From Clostridiaceae bacterium (lineage in GTDB: Bacteria > Bacillota > Clostridia > Oscillospirales > QAMX01): 64,000 nucleotides of DNA. The translations under genes and the position numbers were made by a program. Within the stretch, counting starts at the first letter, position 1, and each line of letters begins with the position of its first letter. The stretch is taken from contig JAHAYX010000018.1 of the NCBI GenBank assembly GCA_018384365.1, positions 1 through 64,000 on the forward strand, in the 5' to 3' direction. The notes under the pieces are model-generated. The model saw nothing but the letters and a program-made list of their open reading frames with translations. It made no database searches and was not told the origin of the DNA. Shown here piece after piece: positions 42,301 through 52,600 of the stretch.

Positions 42301-42941
42301 CGCGCAGATTTTTTGCGGAGCAACGGCAGGCGGCTGCGTTTGACGCCGTAAAGCGGAGATGCAGCCCGGGTGTTTCGCTGTATTTTGGCAAGCAGCAGAG
42401 CCGCCGCAATCCCCGTTGCCTGCGATACCAGCGTTGTCAGCCAGACGCAGGGCAGGATATCATAGGGTGCGGCGGAACCGAGCGAAGCGCGCAGCGCGGC
42501 AACCGTGGAGGGAATGAGCTGGAGCGACGCGCTGTTGATGACGACCAGCATACATAAATCGTCGTTGGCCGTTTCCCCGCCGTCCGACAGGGCTTTTGCC
42601 GCTTCGATACCGAACGGGGTTGCAGCGTTTGCAAGTCCCAGAAGATTCGCGGATATATTCGCACAGACGGCTTCCATGGCGCGTGCATTTTCGCGCGTTT
42701 TTTTCATCAGCAGGCCGACCGGGCGCCGCAGCACTCTGGCAAGCGCGGCGGCGGCGCCGCATTCGCGCATGACCGCCATCATGCCCTGCCAGAAACACAA
42801 TGCGCCGGTAAGCCCGATTACCAATGTGACGGCCTGCCCGGCGCCGTTGATTGCGGCGCTTCCCAGTTCGCCGGCTTTGCCAGAAATGAAGCCGAAAATG
42901 ACAGAGATCAAAAGTATAAAAACCCAGATTTTGTCAAGCAA
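42297..42941 (-). CDS. spmA: Spore maturation protein SpmA
   Basis: A 214-residue membrane protein with the Gate fold; VTLVIGLTGALCFWQGMMAVMRECG near residue 42, NISANLLGLANAATPFGIEA near 95 and INSASLQLIPSTVAALR near 135 are typical. I chose the TTG at 42941 because GGGGAGG lies about 10 bases upstream and the first transmembrane helix follows (DKIWVFILLISVIFGFISG); another in-frame TTG at 42959 begins inside the ribosome site. The dacF-type gene that precedes spmA in Bacillus is absent. Confidence 0.92.
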   Translation of the reverse strand: MLDKIWVFILLISVIFGFISGKAGELGSAAINGAGQAVTLVIGLTGALCFWQGMMAVMRECGAAAALARVLRRPVGLLMKKTRENARAMEAVCANISANLLGLANAATPFGIEAAKALSDGGETANDDLCMLVVINSASLQLIPSTVAALRASLGSAAPYDILPCVWLTTLVSQATGIAAALLLAKIQRNTRAASPLYGVKRSRLPLLRKKSAR

Positions 42942-43107
42942 AGCACGGCGCCTCCCCAAATTTCAAAAATTATACAAAACCAGAATTTTGTTATAGTATT
43001 TTAAAGGATTCATAGAATACTTGTGGATTCCATTCATTTTTCTTCCACAAATAATATCCAAAAAATGGACAATTGAATAGTAATTTCGACAAATTACAAA
43101 AAAATGG

Positions 43108-43136
43108 TTGACTATCTGCGGTTTATCAGTTATACT
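43108..43136 (+). promoter_or_regulatory. Promoter of the AbrB-type regulator
   Basis: TTGACT at 43108-43113 and TATACT at 43131-43136 are 17 bases apart, 33 bases before the ATG, in a strongly AT-rich region. Confidence 0.85.
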
Positions 43137-43169
43137 ATGTGCGTAGATTTCAGAAACGGGGGAAATGAT

Positions 43170-43415
43170 ATGAAGTCAACAGGAATTGTCAGAAAGGTGG
43201 ACGAACTGGGAAGAATCGTATTGCCAATCGAGCTGAGACGCACGCTGGATATTGCAGAGCGCGACCCGCTTGAGATATACACAGAGGGCAACGATACCAT
43301 CATTCTGAAGAAGTACCAGCCGACCTGCGTATTTTGCGGAGACGCAAGAGGCGTTAAGGTTTTCAAAGGCAAAAATGTTTGCGCGGATTGCGCAAAAAGC
43401 CTCGCCGAGTTTTAA
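43170..43415 (+). CDS. AbrB/SpoVT-family transition-state regulator with C-terminal zinc-ribbon-like motif
   Basis: An 81-residue swapped-hairpin DNA-binding protein. The N-terminal 50 residues are a clear AbrB domain (STGIVRKVDELGRIVLPIEL, then DPLEIYTEGNDTIILKKY). The C-terminus has C-x2-C (CVFC) and C-x2-C (CADC) separated by about 16 residues, a likely zinc knuckle seen in clostridial homologues. It probably represses post-exponential genes; proximity to spmAB fits a role around sporulation. GGGGG lies 8-9 bases before the ATG. Confidence 0.9.
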   Translation: MKSTGIVRKVDELGRIVLPIELRRTLDIAERDPLEIYTEGNDTIILKKYQPTCVFCGDARGVKVFKGKNVCADCAKSLAEF

Positions 43416-43431
43416 TGTAATATATGAGGCG

Positions 43432-43460
43432 ACTTCCGGCTTTATGCCGGAAGTTTTTTT
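43432..43460 (+). terminator. Terminator of the AbrB-type gene
   Basis: A 9-bp GC-rich stem (ACTTCCGGC / GCCGGAAGT) with a 5-nt loop is followed by seven T. Confidence 0.93.
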
Positions 43461-43502
43461 ATCTTGCGGCAGGCAGAGAAGGGGCGCGGCGGGCGGTCCC
43501 TC

Positions 43503-43531
43503 TTGTTTCCGGGGCGGTAATATTGTATAAT
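43503..43531 (+). promoter_or_regulatory. Promoter of the degV gene
   Basis: TTGTTT at 43503-43508 and a consensus TATAAT at 43526-43531 are 17 bases apart; the start codon is 72 bases downstream. Confidence 0.7.
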
Positions 43532-43603
43532 ACAGGACAGAACGACAAATCTGTGCGGATGAATTTTGAAAAACCGCGGTTTTGCAAAGAAAGGACGAAC
43601 GAA

Positions 43604-44473
43604 ATGGCCGAATATACCTTAGTGACGGATTCGACTTGCGATCTTGATTCCGGTTTATACGAAAAAATGGGTGTGCGCGTCATTGCGATGCATTATACGG
43701 TAAACGACCACGAATATGTGGACGACGGCACAAACGACAGCCATGAATTTTATGAGATGCTGCATAACGGAGCTTCGGCCTCGACCATGCAGATCAATGC
43801 GCAGACCTATCTGGACGTCTTTGAAGAGGAATTTGCCAGGGGAAACGACGTGCTTTATTTTTGCTTTGCGTCGGTGCTGAGCGGCAGCTATAACAATGCG
43901 CTCTACGCCGTGCAGGAGTGCACCGAAAAATGGCCGGACCGCCGTGTGATTGTAATCGATTCCAAAAGCGAGTGCGGCGGCGAGGGTCTGCTGGTCTATC
44001 ACGCGGCAGAGCTGAAGAAATCCGGCATGGAGATCGATGCGCTTGCCCGGTGGGCGGAAGACGCAATCCAGCGCCACTGTCATTATTTCACGGTGAACGA
44101 CTTAAACCATCTCTATCGCGGCGGCCGTGTAAGCCGCGGTGCAGCCGTCATGGGCACACTGGTTGGCATCAAGCCGGTGATGTACACAAACAGCAAGGGC
44201 GAACTTTGCGTTGGCGCAAAGGTGCGCGGCCGTATGCAGGCTGTCCGTATGCTGGCAGATAAGGTGGCGGCCAAGATTGTGGAGCCGGAGGGGCAGATTG
44301 TTTTCATCAACCATGCCGACTGCATGGAAGATGCCGAGCGCCTGGCAGAGGATATCCGAAGCCGTGTGAAGCCGGCGGAAGTCCGTATTTTAAACCTTGG
44401 CCCCGTGATCGGAGCGCACGTTGGGCCTGGCTGTCTGGCCGTGTTTTTTGTCGGTGATAACCGCGACTGGTAA
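43604..44473 (+). CDS. DegV family fatty-acid-binding protein
   Basis: A 289-residue DegV/FakB-type protein. The N-terminal motif LVTDSTCDLD at residues 5-14, the segment STMQINAQTYLDVFE near 60 and LSGSYNNAL near 89 are typical, as is the C-terminal GPVIGAHVGPGCLAVFF. FakB proteins present exogenous fatty acids to the kinase FakA; no fakA is adjacent. AAAGGA precedes the ATG by 8-9 bases. Confidence 0.92.
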   Translation: MAEYTLVTDSTCDLDSGLYEKMGVRVIAMHYTVNDHEYVDDGTNDSHEFYEMLHNGASASTMQINAQTYLDVFEEEFARGNDVLYFCFASVLSGSYNNALYAVQECTEKWPDRRVIVIDSKSECGGEGLLVYHAAELKKSGMEIDALARWAEDAIQRHCHYFTVNDLNHLYRGGRVSRGAAVMGTLVGIKPVMYTNSKGELCVGAKVRGRMQAVRMLADKVAAKIVEPEGQIVFINHADCMEDAERLAEDIRSRVKPAEVRILNLGPVIGAHVGPGCLAVFFVGDNRDW

Positions 44474-44535
44474 GCCGTGCTGCCGCGCCCTGTAACCGGC
44501 AGTGCAAATCCTTTCCGGCAGACTGTATTGGAAAA

Positions 44536-44577
44536 AACGCCCGCCGAATACACTTCGGCGGGCGTGATTCTTTTTTG
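44536..44577 (+). terminator. Terminator hairpin directly upstream of the tauE-like gene
   Basis: A perfect 12-bp stem (ACGCCCGCCGAA / TTCGGCGGGCGT) with a 5-nt loop is followed by GATTC and six T. Only 14 bases separate the T run from the next start codon, so it could end degV or act as an attenuator in the leader of the transporter gene. Confidence 0.85.
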
Positions 44578-44591
44578 AAAGGTGGTTATCT

Positions 44592-45362
44592 ATGCTGATC
44601 AAAGTGCTGATCTGCTTTCTGGCAGGAATGGGCGCGGGACTTGGCACCGGATTTGCCGGTATGAGCGCTGCGGCGGTGATTTCCCCCATGCTGATCACAT
44701 TTCTGGATGTCCCGGCGTATGAAGCGGTTGGAATTGCGCTGTCCTCAGACGTATTAGCCAGCGCAATCTCGGCGTACACTTATGGGAAAAACAAAAATCT
44801 TGATATCAAAAACGGTCTGGTCATGATGGCGGCGGTTTTAGTCTTTACCATGCTGGGCAGCTATGTGGCAAAGCTTGTACCAAACCGCACAATGGGAAAT
44901 TTTTCGGTGTTCATGACGCTCCTGCTTGGCATTAAATTCATCGTAAAACCGATTATGACGACCAAAGAACGCATGGCTGCCGTCGATGCAGGGAAACGTG
45001 TGATACAGTCCGTCATTTGCGGCGCTGCAATCGGATTTATCTGCGGCTTTGTCGGCGCGGGCGGCGGCATGATGATGCTGTTGATCCTGACCTCCGTACT
45101 GGGTTATGAACTCAAAACGGCGGTGGGCACGAGTGTGTTTATCATGTCCTTCACGGCGCTGACGGGTGCGCTTTCTCATTTTATCATTGGCGATCTGCCG
45201 GATCTGCTGCTTTTGGCGCTTTGCGTGGCTTTCACTTTGCTGTGGGCGCAAATCGCAGCCCGGTTTGCCAACAAGGCTTCGCCCATTGTCCTGAACCGCA
45301 CGGTTGGCGTGGTGCTGACGGTGCTTGGCGCAGCCATTCTGGCTGTGAACTATCTTGTGTAA
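44592..45362 (+). CDS. TauE/SafE family sulfite/organosulfonate-type exporter
   Basis: A 256-residue membrane protein with eight or so hydrophobic segments and the two-fold TauE/SafE pattern: GMGAGLGTGFAGMSAAAVISPML near residue 13 and the internal repeat GFICGFVGAGGGMMMLLILTSVLG near 148. Family members move sulfite, sulfoacetate or other anions, or are unassigned. AAAGGTGG precedes the ATG; it is followed closely by the thioesterase gene and probably co-transcribed with it. Confidence 0.9.
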   Translation: MLIKVLICFLAGMGAGLGTGFAGMSAAAVISPMLITFLDVPAYEAVGIALSSDVLASAISAYTYGKNKNLDIKNGLVMMAAVLVFTMLGSYVAKLVPNRTMGNFSVFMTLLLGIKFIVKPIMTTKERMAAVDAGKRVIQSVICGAAIGFICGFVGAGGGMMMLLILTSVLGYELKTAVGTSVFIMSFTALTGALSHFIIGDLPDLLLLALCVAFTLLWAQIAARFANKASPIVLNRTVGVVLTVLGAAILAVNYLV

Positions 45363-45375
45363 CGGAGCGTATCGT

Positions 45376-45864
45376 ATGAAAGTAATGCGTAAACAGAGAA
45401 ACAGCCGTATGTGCGTCGTGTGCGGCATGGACAACGCGTTTGGCTTGCAGGCCCAGTTTTATACGATGGAGGATGAAAGCGTGATGACGCTGTTTTCCTT
45501 CCGGCCGGAGCATCAGAGCTATCCCGGCCGGGTGCACGGGGGACTCATCACCGCGATGCTGGACGAGTTGGGCTTCCGTGCCTTCTGGGTACATGACGAG
45601 AACACGCTGGGCGTGACGATGACGCTGGAAACCAAATACCGCAAACCGGTGCCCTATGGCGTACAGCTGAAGGGTGTGGGCAGGATTGTGAAGCAATCTC
45701 CGCGCTTTGTGCGCAGCCGCGCGGAAATCTATGACCTTTCGGGGAATTTATTGGCCGGTGCGGACATTGATTATATCAAAATGGGCGTGGAACGCATCAC
45801 CGATGCGGATTTCCATGAAGAAATGTGCTATCTGATCGAGGATGGCGTTTCGGAAATTGAGTGA
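45376..45864 (+). CDS. PaaI-type hotdog thioesterase
   Basis: A 162-residue hotdog-fold acyl-CoA thioesterase. The core motif HGGLITAMLDELGFRAFW near residues 56-73 contains the conserved HGG and an acidic residue on the central helix. An N-terminal C-x2-C (CVVCGMDNAFGLQ) is typical of one clostridial branch. The substrate is unknown. CGGAG precedes the ATG at 45376; the frame continues upstream into the transporter gene. Confidence 0.88.
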   Translation: MKVMRKQRNSRMCVVCGMDNAFGLQAQFYTMEDESVMTLFSFRPEHQSYPGRVHGGLITAMLDELGFRAFWVHDENTLGVTMTLETKYRKPVPYGVQLKGVGRIVKQSPRFVRSRAEIYDLSGNLLAGADIDYIKMGVERITDADFHEEMCYLIEDGVSEIE

Positions 45865-45953
45865 CTGCGGCATGGGAGCGGGCGGTTTCCTGCGGAGCCC
45901 AGGCGTGCAGCCGGAACGGCGCGGGAGAGCTTTTACCGGATGAACGGAATGAA

Positions 45954-45990
45954 AAACGGACTGTCGGGAAAACCGGCAGTCCGTTTTTTT
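45954..45990. terminator. Bidirectional terminator (thioesterase / addA)
   Basis: The stem AACGGACTGtCGG / CCGgCAGTCCGTT has T runs on both sides. It lies between the thioesterase gene (plus) and the end of addA (minus). Confidence 0.88.
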
Positions 45991-46010
45991 CATGGATCAG
46001 GCAAAAGGTC

Positions 46011-49000
46011 TCAGATACAGACATCTGCGCCGGTGCGGAAGAAGTACAGGTGGCGTTCGGCGACAGGCTTGCCCGTAATGCGTGTCAGCGCAAGTGCGTA
46101 GGCGGTCAGCTGCGGACGGTATTGCTCAGCCAGCGTGTGCTCCCGGCCCGGCAGAACAAAGTCGGTTTTGAAATCCACCAGAACCAGGCCCTCCGGCTCC
46201 TCGAAGTAACAGTCGATTACGCCCTGGAAGAGGATCGAATCTTCGTCCGCATCTGGAACGCGGGCAAGCGTGTCCGGCTCGGAAATCACGGCGCACGGCG
46301 CAAGCAGGGAAAATTTAAACTCGCGCCGGATGGATCCGGAGGCCATCAGCCGCACGCCAAGCGGGGAGGTGAAAAAGGCAAATATACGCTGCGCACTGAC
46401 GGCGTCCGCCTGTTCCTCCGTCAGGAAGCGACGCTCGCGCAGCCGCCGGATCTCCGCCCTCACGCCCTCCAGCGTTGTACATGCGCGGAAATCCAGGAAC
46501 TGCATCACAAGATGGTGGGCCGTTCCGCGCTCTGTACTGCTGAGTCCGGTCTCCTGGATAAAACGCGGCCGCCGGTACTGCGGCAGAACACCCGCCTGCG
46601 CGGTATCTTCCACTGTATCTGCCGCACTGTTGTCCTCCGCCGGCGGCAGGGTGCGCGAAACGGCCTCTTCTGCCGCCTCTTCATCGGTAAAACGGCCCTT
46701 CAGAGACGTTGCGGTGAGTTTGGAGGGAATGTCCGCAGCGTCGGCAGAGGCATAACGGAAGGAAAACCGTTCCAATAAAACGCTGCGCGGGGGTATGGCG
46801 TCCGGAAGCGGTGCATGTTCGGTGTTTGCGGTTTCCTGCGGTACGGTGTCCGGCCGGACGGCCGAAAGCGCCCAGCCGTGGTTTTCCCTGTCCGGGAAAT
46901 TTGCCGCAATGCCGGCCTCGGAAAACAGCGGTGCGGCGCAGGGCAGGCGCAGAACAGGCGAGAGAATCCAGGAAAGCGGCGAATTTGCCGCCTGAAGCAT
47001 CTGGCTGGGCAAAGGTGCGCGGGAGAGATCGGGATACAGTTTCGCCGCCTGCGCCGAAGCTTTTTTCACCGGTGCAGTGACAATCAATTTTTCCCGCGCG
47101 CGCGTCATGGCGACATACAGGATGCGCATTTCCTCGGAAAGCCGTTCCTGACGCGACTGTATGGCAATGGAAAGACGCGGGAGCGTGGGATATTCGATCC
47201 GGCGATCCAGTTGGCGCCGTCGGAACCCGGCGCCCAGGTCCGGATGAATCAAAACGGGGTTGGATTGGTCCCGGGTGTTGAACTGTTGTGCGCAGTTGGC
47301 AAGGAATACGATGGGGAATTCCAGTCCTTTTGATTTATGGATGCTCATAATATGCACGGCAGAGGCGGAGGAGGGCGCAGGGGAGACCTCACAGCCGCGC
47401 GCGCGAAGCGCACGCATCATGTGGGCAAAGCGGTAAAGCCCGCAGTACCCGGCGCGTTCAAAACGCTGGGCCTGTTCCAGAAAGGCACGGAGTTTGCCGG
47501 GCCCCTCTGTTACATGACTGCAAACGGCCTCGAGCCGTGTTTCGTTCAGAATCCGCATGACAAGCCGGTCAGCCGGCATATCCTCAGCGGCCAGCTGCAG
47601 CCGGCTGATCGTCTCCAGCAGCGCGGCACAACGCTTGCCCAGCGCGGAATCCTCCTGCGCGGCGCGGCGCACAGCGCTCCAGAAGCTGACGCGCGGCGCG
47701 GCAATCCGGATGGCGGCCAGTTCATCGGCTGTAAAGCCGTAAAGCGGGGACCGCATCAGAGAGGCCAACGGGATATCCTGCTCCGGATTGTCCAGAACGT
47801 CGATAAAGGACATGAGAATCATCACATCCGGCGATGTGAAAAGGTCGGAACCAACGTCCTTCAGCGTGGAAATTCCCACGCGCGCCAGCGCCGATTCATA
47901 CAGCGCGGCCTTGCTTTTCACGCTGCGCAGCAGGATGGCGAAATCCTCCGGCACGCAGGGGCGCATGGCGTCAGCGGCGCGGTCGTAGACCGGATAGCCG
48001 CTGTCGAGCAGCGCGCGGATCCTTCCGGCCACATAAGCGGCGTCAGCCGCTGCACCGGAGCGCTCATCCTCCTCTTCGGTTTCCACCAGACAGAGTTCCG
48101 CTTCCCGGCCGGCGCAGTCCGGATAGTCCGCGCCGGGCACCAGCCGCTCCTGCTCGCCATAGGTGAGCTCGCCGAGCTCCGGCGACATGATGTTTTCAAA
48201 AATGTAGTTGACTGCTTCCGTTACCTCTTTCCGGGAACGGAAGTTTTTCGATAAAACGATACGTCCCGGCTCACCGGGGGCGGGATCGTCCGCATAGGCG
48301 AGATATTTGCGCAGGAACACATCCGGATTTGCCAGCCGGAAGCTGTAAATGCTCTGCTTGATATCGCCGACCATGAAAAGATTTGTCTCATTGCGCGACA
48401 GTGCCCGGAAGATGGCGTCCTGGACGTCATTGGTGTCCTGATATTCGTCGACCATGATCTCACTGTACCGGCAGGAAAGCGCATGGGCAAGCGGCGTCGG
48501 CTGTCGGCCGTCGTCCCCGAGCAGCATATGAACGGTGAGATGTTCCAGATCACCGAAGTCCAGGATGTTGCGCAGGCGTTTTTCCTCGTCCAGACGGTCC
48601 ATGTACTCGCCGACCAGAGAAAAAAGCGCCCGCCCATAGGGCGCGACGGCCCGCATATCTGCGAGAAACTGTGCCTCCGTAAAACCGAAATAATCGCGGC
48701 ACAGGACGGAAAAACTTTTCTTCCAGGAATCCCGCGGCGCCTTCACAAGCTCCAGCAGGACGGGATCATCAAAATTGCGCACCGGTTTCAGACTTGCAAA
48801 CGAAATGCTGTTTGCAAACGCACACGCTTCGTCCCAGCGGTTTTCTTCCAGCAGGCGGATCAGCGTCTGCAGATTTTCCAGATCGGCGGTGTAGGCCGAC
48901 GCATAGCCCTTTTCCAGCGCCGGATAGCCGCGCAGTGTTTCGCGTGCGGCGGACAGGGTCTCTTGCGCATACCGGCAGCGGTCCAATACGTGGGAAAGCA

Positions 49001-49646
49001 GAATGCGGCCGTATTCGCTTTCCAGCGGCTTGTCCGAACGCGGTCTTTCCAGCATATCGGCCAGCCATTTCCGGGGATAGGGATGGCTTTGCAGCTTTTG
49101 ATAGGTTTCCAGAATCACGGAACGCAGGCGTGAGTCGTCGCGCATGGCGGAAAGGGACTCGACCAGCATGAGAAACCCTTCGTTTTCCGATGAAGTGTTC
49201 TCATAGCGGGATTCAATCAGCTCATCCAGCACGTTTTCCCGCAGAATGGCAACTTCATCTTCATCCGCCACACGAAAATCCGGCGCCAGGCCGGCTGCCT
49301 GAAAGTTTTCCCGCAGCAAATAGGCACAGAAGGAATGTACCGTGGTGATCTGCGCACGGTCCAGCAGCGTCAGTTGACGGCGCAGCCGCCGGTTTTCGGG
49401 TGATGACAGCAGCTTCTCCGTCAGGGCGTCGGCAATTTTGGCCTTCATTTCCGCGGCGGCGGCCTTTGTGAAGGTGACGATCAAAAATTCATCAATGTTG
49501 CAGGGGTCCTCCGTATCCAGCAGGCGGCGGATGACACGCTCGACCAAAACGGCGGTTTTGCCGGAGCCCGCCGCGGCGGAAACAAGCAGGGCGCCGCCGC
49601 GGGACGTGATGGCGCGCAGTTGGGCGTCAGTCCATGTGACTGCCAT
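46011..49646 (-). CDS. addA: ATP-dependent helicase/nuclease subunit AddA
   Basis: A 1211-residue SF1A (UvrD-like) helicase fused to a RecB-type nuclease, part of the AddAB double-strand-break resection enzyme. Walker A is AAAGSGKT at 24-31, Walker B region VDEYQDTND near 395, GDIKQSIYSFR near 427, and the C-terminal nuclease motif VLVDFKTDFV near residue 1160. The ATG at 49646 follows AAGGAGG at 8 bases; a GTG three codons upstream is in frame but inside the ribosome site. The start overlaps the addB end by 20 bases. Confidence 0.97.
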   Translation of the reverse strand: MAVTWTDAQLRAITSRGGALLVSAAAGSGKTAVLVERVIRRLLDTEDPCNIDEFLIVTFTKAAAAEMKAKIADALTEKLLSSPENRRLRRQLTLLDRAQITTVHSFCAYLLRENFQAAGLAPDFRVADEDEVAILRENVLDELIESRYENTSSENEGFLMLVESLSAMRDDSRLRSVILETYQKLQSHPYPRKWLADMLERPRSDKPLESEYGRILLSHVLDRCRYAQETLSAARETLRGYPALEKGYASAYTADLENLQTLIRLLEENRWDEACAFANSISFASLKPVRNFDDPVLLELVKAPRDSWKKSFSVLCRDYFGFTEAQFLADMRAVAPYGRALFSLVGEYMDRLDEEKRLRNILDFGDLEHLTVHMLLGDDGRQPTPLAHALSCRYSEIMVDEYQDTNDVQDAIFRALSRNETNLFMVGDIKQSIYSFRLANPDVFLRKYLAYADDPAPGEPGRIVLSKNFRSRKEVTEAVNYIFENIMSPELGELTYGEQERLVPGADYPDCAGREAELCLVETEEEDERSGAAADAAYVAGRIRALLDSGYPVYDRAADAMRPCVPEDFAILLRSVKSKAALYESALARVGISTLKDVGSDLFTSPDVMILMSFIDVLDNPEQDIPLASLMRSPLYGFTADELAAIRIAAPRVSFWSAVRRAAQEDSALGKRCAALLETISRLQLAAEDMPADRLVMRILNETRLEAVCSHVTEGPGKLRAFLEQAQRFERAGYCGLYRFAHMMRALRARGCEVSPAPSSASAVHIMSIHKSKGLEFPIVFLANCAQQFNTRDQSNPVLIHPDLGAGFRRRQLDRRIEYPTLPRLSIAIQSRQERLSEEMRILYVAMTRAREKLIVTAPVKKASAQAAKLYPDLSRAPLPSQMLQAANSPLSWILSPVLRLPCAAPLFSEAGIAANFPDRENHGWALSAVRPDTVPQETANTEHAPLPDAIPPRSVLLERFSFRYASADAADIPSKLTATSLKGRFTDEEAAEEAVSRTLPPAEDNSAADTVEDTAQAGVLPQYRRPRFIQETGLSSTERGTAHHLVMQFLDFRACTTLEGVRAEIRRLRERRFLTEEQADAVSAQRIFAFFTSPLGVRLMASGSIRREFKFSLLAPCAVISEPDTLARVPDADEDSILFQGVIDCYFEEPEGLVLVDFKTDFVLPGREHTLAEQYRPQLTAYALALTRITGKPVAERHLYFFRTGADVCI

Positions 49647-52600
49647 TGTCCTCACCTCCTTCCAAAATTCCGTAAAACTCTTTGGCGTTCATAGCCGGGA
49701 TGTGCCGGATACGCGCAGCGTCCCGGTCGGCATCAAAGAAGCATACGCTTTTATAGTCACAGTAGGTACAGGCCTGCACGCCGTTTGTCACGGCGGGGCG
49801 CGCGCCGATCTGCCCTTCGGCCATCAGCTCCGCTGTCAGCGCCGTCATGCGGCGCACGTGGCGCTCGAGCAGCGCAAACTGCCCGGCATCGGCCACGCCG
49901 GAGGCGGCGGAGGGCTGACGGTTTTTCAAAAGCTTGACGGGGATAAAGCGGCCCTCGCTCTCGATGCCGGGTTCCATGGCTTCGATCACTTCCGGGTCGG
50001 AAAGTACGATCCCGGATCGCGCCAACGCCATGTCGAGCTTTTCACGCAGTTCTTCATCAGGCAGATCATGCGGTGCGGAGCAAGGCTCCGCCCGTGCGGG
50101 GGTGTACAGAATTCCGGCCGGGACGATTGCGTCCGCGCCGATCGCGGGATGCCGTGCGAGATAGCGCTGCGCATCCTGCCGCAGGGCAAAGAGGTAAACC
50201 GGCATCTGCATGCCGAGGCCGTTCATGATTTCACCGTAGGAAAACGCCTTGCTTCCGCTTTTGTAGTCCACAACGCGCACATACAGCACGCCGTTCCGTA
50301 CCCAGCCGTCCACACGGTCGGCAATGCCGCGCAGCGTGGCGGACCCGTGCCGGGTCTTGATTTGCACCGGCGGCATATCTTCCGAGAAGCTGAGTTCAAA
50401 GTCGAGCGGCAGGAAGCTGCTTTTTGAAAATTCATCGTAGAGATTATCAATCAAAATGTCAAGAGAATGGCGGATGCGATGGAAAAGGTACTGAAAACGC
50501 GCAGTTTTGGTCTGAAAATCGGGGATATCCCGCGCAATGTAATCGAGAACGCAGGCCCGCGCAAATTCCCGCACTTCCTCGCGCGTACAGGCGGAAAATC
50601 CGCCGGCCTCCTGCACGCGATGCACGGTTCCTTCCAGCACAAAATGGATGAAAAGGCCGCGTTGCGGTGCATCAAAGCCGGCTTCGCGCCGGGGCTGCAG
50701 GTTCAGTCCGTAGCGGGAGAAATACGCAAAGCGGCAGGTGTTGAAGGAATCCATGCGCGTCGCGCTGAGGCGCAGCTCACGTCCGTAAAGCCCCGGTACG
50801 TTGGCTTCACTGATGCGTTCCTCCGGCAAAACGGAATCGGGGTGCACCGGTTTTTCCGGTTCATCGCCGGAAAGTTCCCGCAGAACATCGAAAATCGCGG
50901 CTTCGGCGGCGTCACCGTGCAGTGCGGCGTAATCCAGGGCGGTGTGCGGAGATTCCAGCAGATAGGCGTCGTCACGGCTGCTGCATTGCCGGACGGTGAG
51001 CGCAGGGAAGAGCGAACACAGGCGCCGGACCAGGTAAGCAGGACGGATCTGGTTGCCGCTGCTGTCTGCGGCCGGATAGGAGAGATAGAGAAGTTCCCGC
51101 GCTTTTGCCAGAACGTGATAGACCTCGCTCAGACCGTCGGCGTCACGACCGGACGGCGTATAGGCAAGCTCAATGTCGTAGGAGGTGAGTTCCTCGCGGT
51201 CGGCATCCGTCAGCAGGCCGCCGCCGTCGCCGGGAACGGGCAGGGCGCCGTCCCGCGCGCCGAGCACGAGCACCGCGCGCGCGTCTGCCGCGCGCAGACG
51301 GGAGAGGTCGCCGCACGCCACCCGGTCGATGGCGGGCGGAATCGTGCCGATGTCATACCGGGAGAGGATCAGCGTAAACAGCTGTTCGAAATCATGCGCG
51401 GAAATCGCGCGGTCGCCGGAAATATCGGCAAAGCTGTCCAGACAGCGGCAGAAAATTTCCCAAAGCTGCCGGTATTCGTCCGCCTGGGTCAGTTCTCCTG
51501 CCGCACGAAGCTCCTCTGCGCGCGCGTCACAGGCGGCGGGAAGCCCGATTTCCAGAGAAAACTCATACACGGCGCGCACTTTGTCAAGCGCGGAGTCCTC
51601 GCCGCGCAGGCGGCTGCCGAGCCGCGTAAGCGGCTGGATAATACGCTGGCGTATGTCATTCAGGCGTGCAAGCAGGGCCGCGCCGTCCTCCGTCAGGGGG
51701 ACGCCGAATCCGTCCGGATTCATCCCCCAGGGCAGCTGCGCAGTCCATTGGCCGGGCTTTACCCGCCATTGCAGGCAATAGTTCTCCAAAAGATCAATGT
51801 CCGCACGGGGAATCCCCGTCAGACCGGTTTTCAGATAGGAAAATACATCCTCGTGCCGGAATCCGGATGCGGCGATCCGGACGGCGCGCAGAATCAGCGC
51901 CGTAACGGACTTGACGCGCAGATCGGTTTTCTGCGTGATATAAAAAGGAATGCCGAAGCGTTCCAGCGCCGACTCCAGCGGCAGGCGGTACGCGTCAAAG
52001 TCGCCGGACACCACGACAATCTCGCGGCAGCGCAGGCCTTCCCGCAAAAGACGCAGGATGCGCGCCGCAGCAAGTTCACATTCCGCAAAAATACCGGGCG
52101 CAGCCGTGAGTTCGATGTGCTGCGGCACGATTTCCGACGGCGCAGCGGTGTAGTCAAAAAGTCCTTGCTCGAGGACAGCCAGGTCCGCGTGACGCTGCGG
52201 CGGGGGCAGTGCGATGGATTCGGCGTGTCCGTCCCCGACCAGCTTGGCAAGGCGCGCCGCCGTTTCGCGGCTTTTGGCAAACAATTCGGAATCCGGGTCC
52301 GCAGGGTCAAAATCCAGCGCCGCATACACCTCCGCACGGGAGAGAGAGGCCAGAATCGCGTACTCCTGCGGCGTAAAACCGGAAAATCCGTCGATATAAA
52401 CCCGGCGGCCGGAAAACCAGTCAAGCGCACGAACGGCGTCGGCCAGCCGCGTCATCTCATCGCGCGGATCCGTAAAGCGTCCGGCGCATTGGGCGTCATA
52501 GGCGGCGCGGATGAGCAGAAGATCGTGCAGTTTCGCGGACAAAACGGAATCAAATTCGGGCAGCAGCGGCATGATTGCGCCATCATCCAGGCAGCAACTT

